A DNA stretch of 63,142 nt, taken from positions 220,909-284,050 of the forward strand of contig NZ_HF952018.1 of NCBI RefSeq assembly GCF_000430995.1, written 5' to 3'. A program made the translations under genes and the position numbers. This document shows positions 62,417-63,142 of the stretch, piece by piece. Below the pieces are notes generated by a model. It saw only the letters and a program-made list of their open reading frames with translations, ran no database searches and was not told the DNA's origin. The stretch is from Thermobrachium celere DSM 8682 (GTDB taxonomy: Bacteria; Bacillota; Clostridia; Clostridiales; Caloramatoraceae). How positions within the stretch are numbered: position 1 is the first letter of the stretch; each line of letters starts with the position of its first letter.

Positions 62417-62827
62417 ATGAAGGTAAGTGTTAAGAATAAAAAATTATTTTATATTATGTTAATATTATTCTGTTTATCAGTTTTGTATTTTTATAAAAAT
62501 AATCCAGCAACATCAAAATACCCAACCTGCCCATTCTTGTATATAACAGGGTATTATTGTCCAGGTTGTGGATCATCAAGGGCATACTATAATTTAATGC
62601 ATGGAAGAATAAAAGATGCCTTTTCACTAAATCCTTTAATGGTATTATCAATTCCTTTTGTTATCTATTATTGTATTGGTGAAATAGGAATATATGTTAA
62701 TGATAGGCCAATTATAAGAAGGACAGTTATATCAAAAAAAGGTTATAAAATTATTTTTTTCATAATCGTTCTTTACTGGATATTAAGAAATATTCCGTAC
62801 TATCCTTTTATTTTATTAGCACCATAG
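62417..62827 (+). CDS. DUF2752 domain membrane protein
   Basis: 136-residue protein with three predicted helices. The family motif is complete: TCPFLYITGYYCPGCGSSRA followed by LMHGRIKDAFSLNPL. The CxGCG motif might bind a metal or be redox active, but no function is known. The SD region is weak (AGTGAGTAA), suggesting translation coupled to the CD225 gene 9 bases upstream. Confidence 0.9.
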   Translation: MKVSVKNKKLFYIMLILFCLSVLYFYKNNPATSKYPTCPFLYITGYYCPGCGSSRAYYNLMHGRIKDAFSLNPLMVLSIPFVIYYCIGEIGIYVNDRPIIRRTVISKKGYKIIFFIIVLYWILRNIPYYPFILLAP

Positions 62828-62848
62828 AAATATGGTGCTCAGATTGTT

Positions 62849-62884
62849 GATAAACCTCTTGATTCTAAAAATCAAGGGGTTTAT
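62849..62884. terminator. Hairpin at the boundary with the insertion sequence
   Basis: ATAAACCTCTTGATT pairs with AATCAAGGGGTTTAT around CTAAA. It may stop the DUF2752 transcript, the transposase transcript or both, or lie near the IS end. Confidence 0.7.
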
Positions 62885-63142
62885 TTATGCGGTAGCATAT
62901 AAATTTTCACAGTAAATTTCTGATTTTAACATAAATATTTTATTAATACCTTTAAAAAATAAAAGGGATAGTACCCTTGCAATCTTTTTCATATTTTGAA
63001 CTGCTGCTGTAAGTAAGCATTGTTCGCTTACTTTAGCTAATCCGCGGAAGCGACAATAGCGAAGCCCATGTAATTCTTTCGAATCTGCAAAGCTTCGCTC
63101 TATTGTTTCCTTTCTTCTTTTGTATATTCTTTTACCTTTATC
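62885..63142 (-). mobile_element. IS1182-family transposase, C-terminal fragment cut by the window edge
   Basis: On the minus strand a frame open from the edge to a TAA at 62885-62887 encodes 85 residues. It holds the DDE-domain end typical of IS1182-type transposases: [18 protein letters not shown] then [18 protein letters not shown] and [14 protein letters not shown]. The glutamate of TIERSF would be the last of the DDE triad. The start and most of the gene lie beyond 63142, so intactness cannot be judged. The terminal repeat of the element was not located. Confidence 0.88.

Overview
The window is AT-rich DNA with strong purine-rich ribosome binding sites (GGAGG or GGGGG), dense co-directional operons and gene families typical of anaerobic low-GC Firmicutes of class Clostridia. 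These include an arginine deiminase pathway, a TPP-riboswitch thiamine salvage operon, AddAB, a sigma-54-controlled dihydroxyacetone kinase, PRD/PTS systems and bacteriohemerythrin. I cannot name the species; a Clostridiaceae-like organism fits. Both edges cut genes: ornithine carbamoyltransferase on the left (frameshifted near the edge) and an IS1182-type transposase on the right. No tRNA, rRNA, CRISPR array or prophage was seen.

Layout. 1-5.4 kb: arginine catabolism, with arcB and arcA leftward and a divergent M20 dipeptidase plus YfcC-type transporter that resemble the arcT/arcD pair of streptococcal ADI loci. 5.6-12.9 kb: single genes for GNAT, MFS, Ogt, EamA, threonine aldolase, M24 peptidase and a class V aminotransferase. 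13.1-16.0 kb: pantothenate operon (DUF2520 reductase, panB, panC, panD). 16.1-20.1 kb: a chemoreceptor and an ABC-2 exporter pair behind a perfect palindrome. 20.4-22.6 kb: an ApbE flavinyl transferase and its likely substrate, a polyferredoxin with an FMN-binding domain. 22.7-28.4 kb: Gfo/Idh oxidoreductase, DedA-PAP2 fusion, homocysteine methyltransferase domain, chemoreceptor and hemerythrin. 28.5-32.1 kb: TPP riboswitch and thiD-cytX-thiM-thiE. 32.3-39.5 kb: secreted HtrA-like protease with a triple-repeat secreted partner, EamA, GH18, orphan ABC ATPase and a DUF5692-like membrane protein. 39.7-45.9 kb: addB-addA. 46.0-50.7 kb: AIM24-family protein, then a PRD regulator (frameshifted) with ascorbate-type PTS EIIA, EIIB and EIIC. 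51.2-57.5 kb: AtoE-type transporter, SRAP protein, MFS, nagA, HD-GYP and acylphosphatase. 57.6-61.9 kb: an HPr-PAS-PAS-AAA-Fis sigma-54 activator and dhaK-dhaL-dhaM. 62.0-63.1 kb: CD225 and DUF2752 small membrane proteins and the IS fragment.

The signals most worth following are these. (1) A dispersed repeat of about 35 bp (consensus AAAGTGCCACCCARGTGAAA then TGTGACATTATCCA), found nine times, mostly exactly at stop codons and before terminators, and twice translated as the C-terminus of a protein. (2) A sigma-54 activator with an N-terminal HPr-like domain, next to two identical 14-bp palindromic sites and a textbook -24/-12 promoter for dihydroxyacetone kinase. (3) A PRD regulator whose EIIB region is frameshifted but whose EIIA part has a strong in-frame internal ribosome binding site, suggesting separate EIIA synthesis. 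(4) The flavinylation module, whose ApbE has an abnormal start and no visible export signal. None of these is proven to be a new system from sequence alone.
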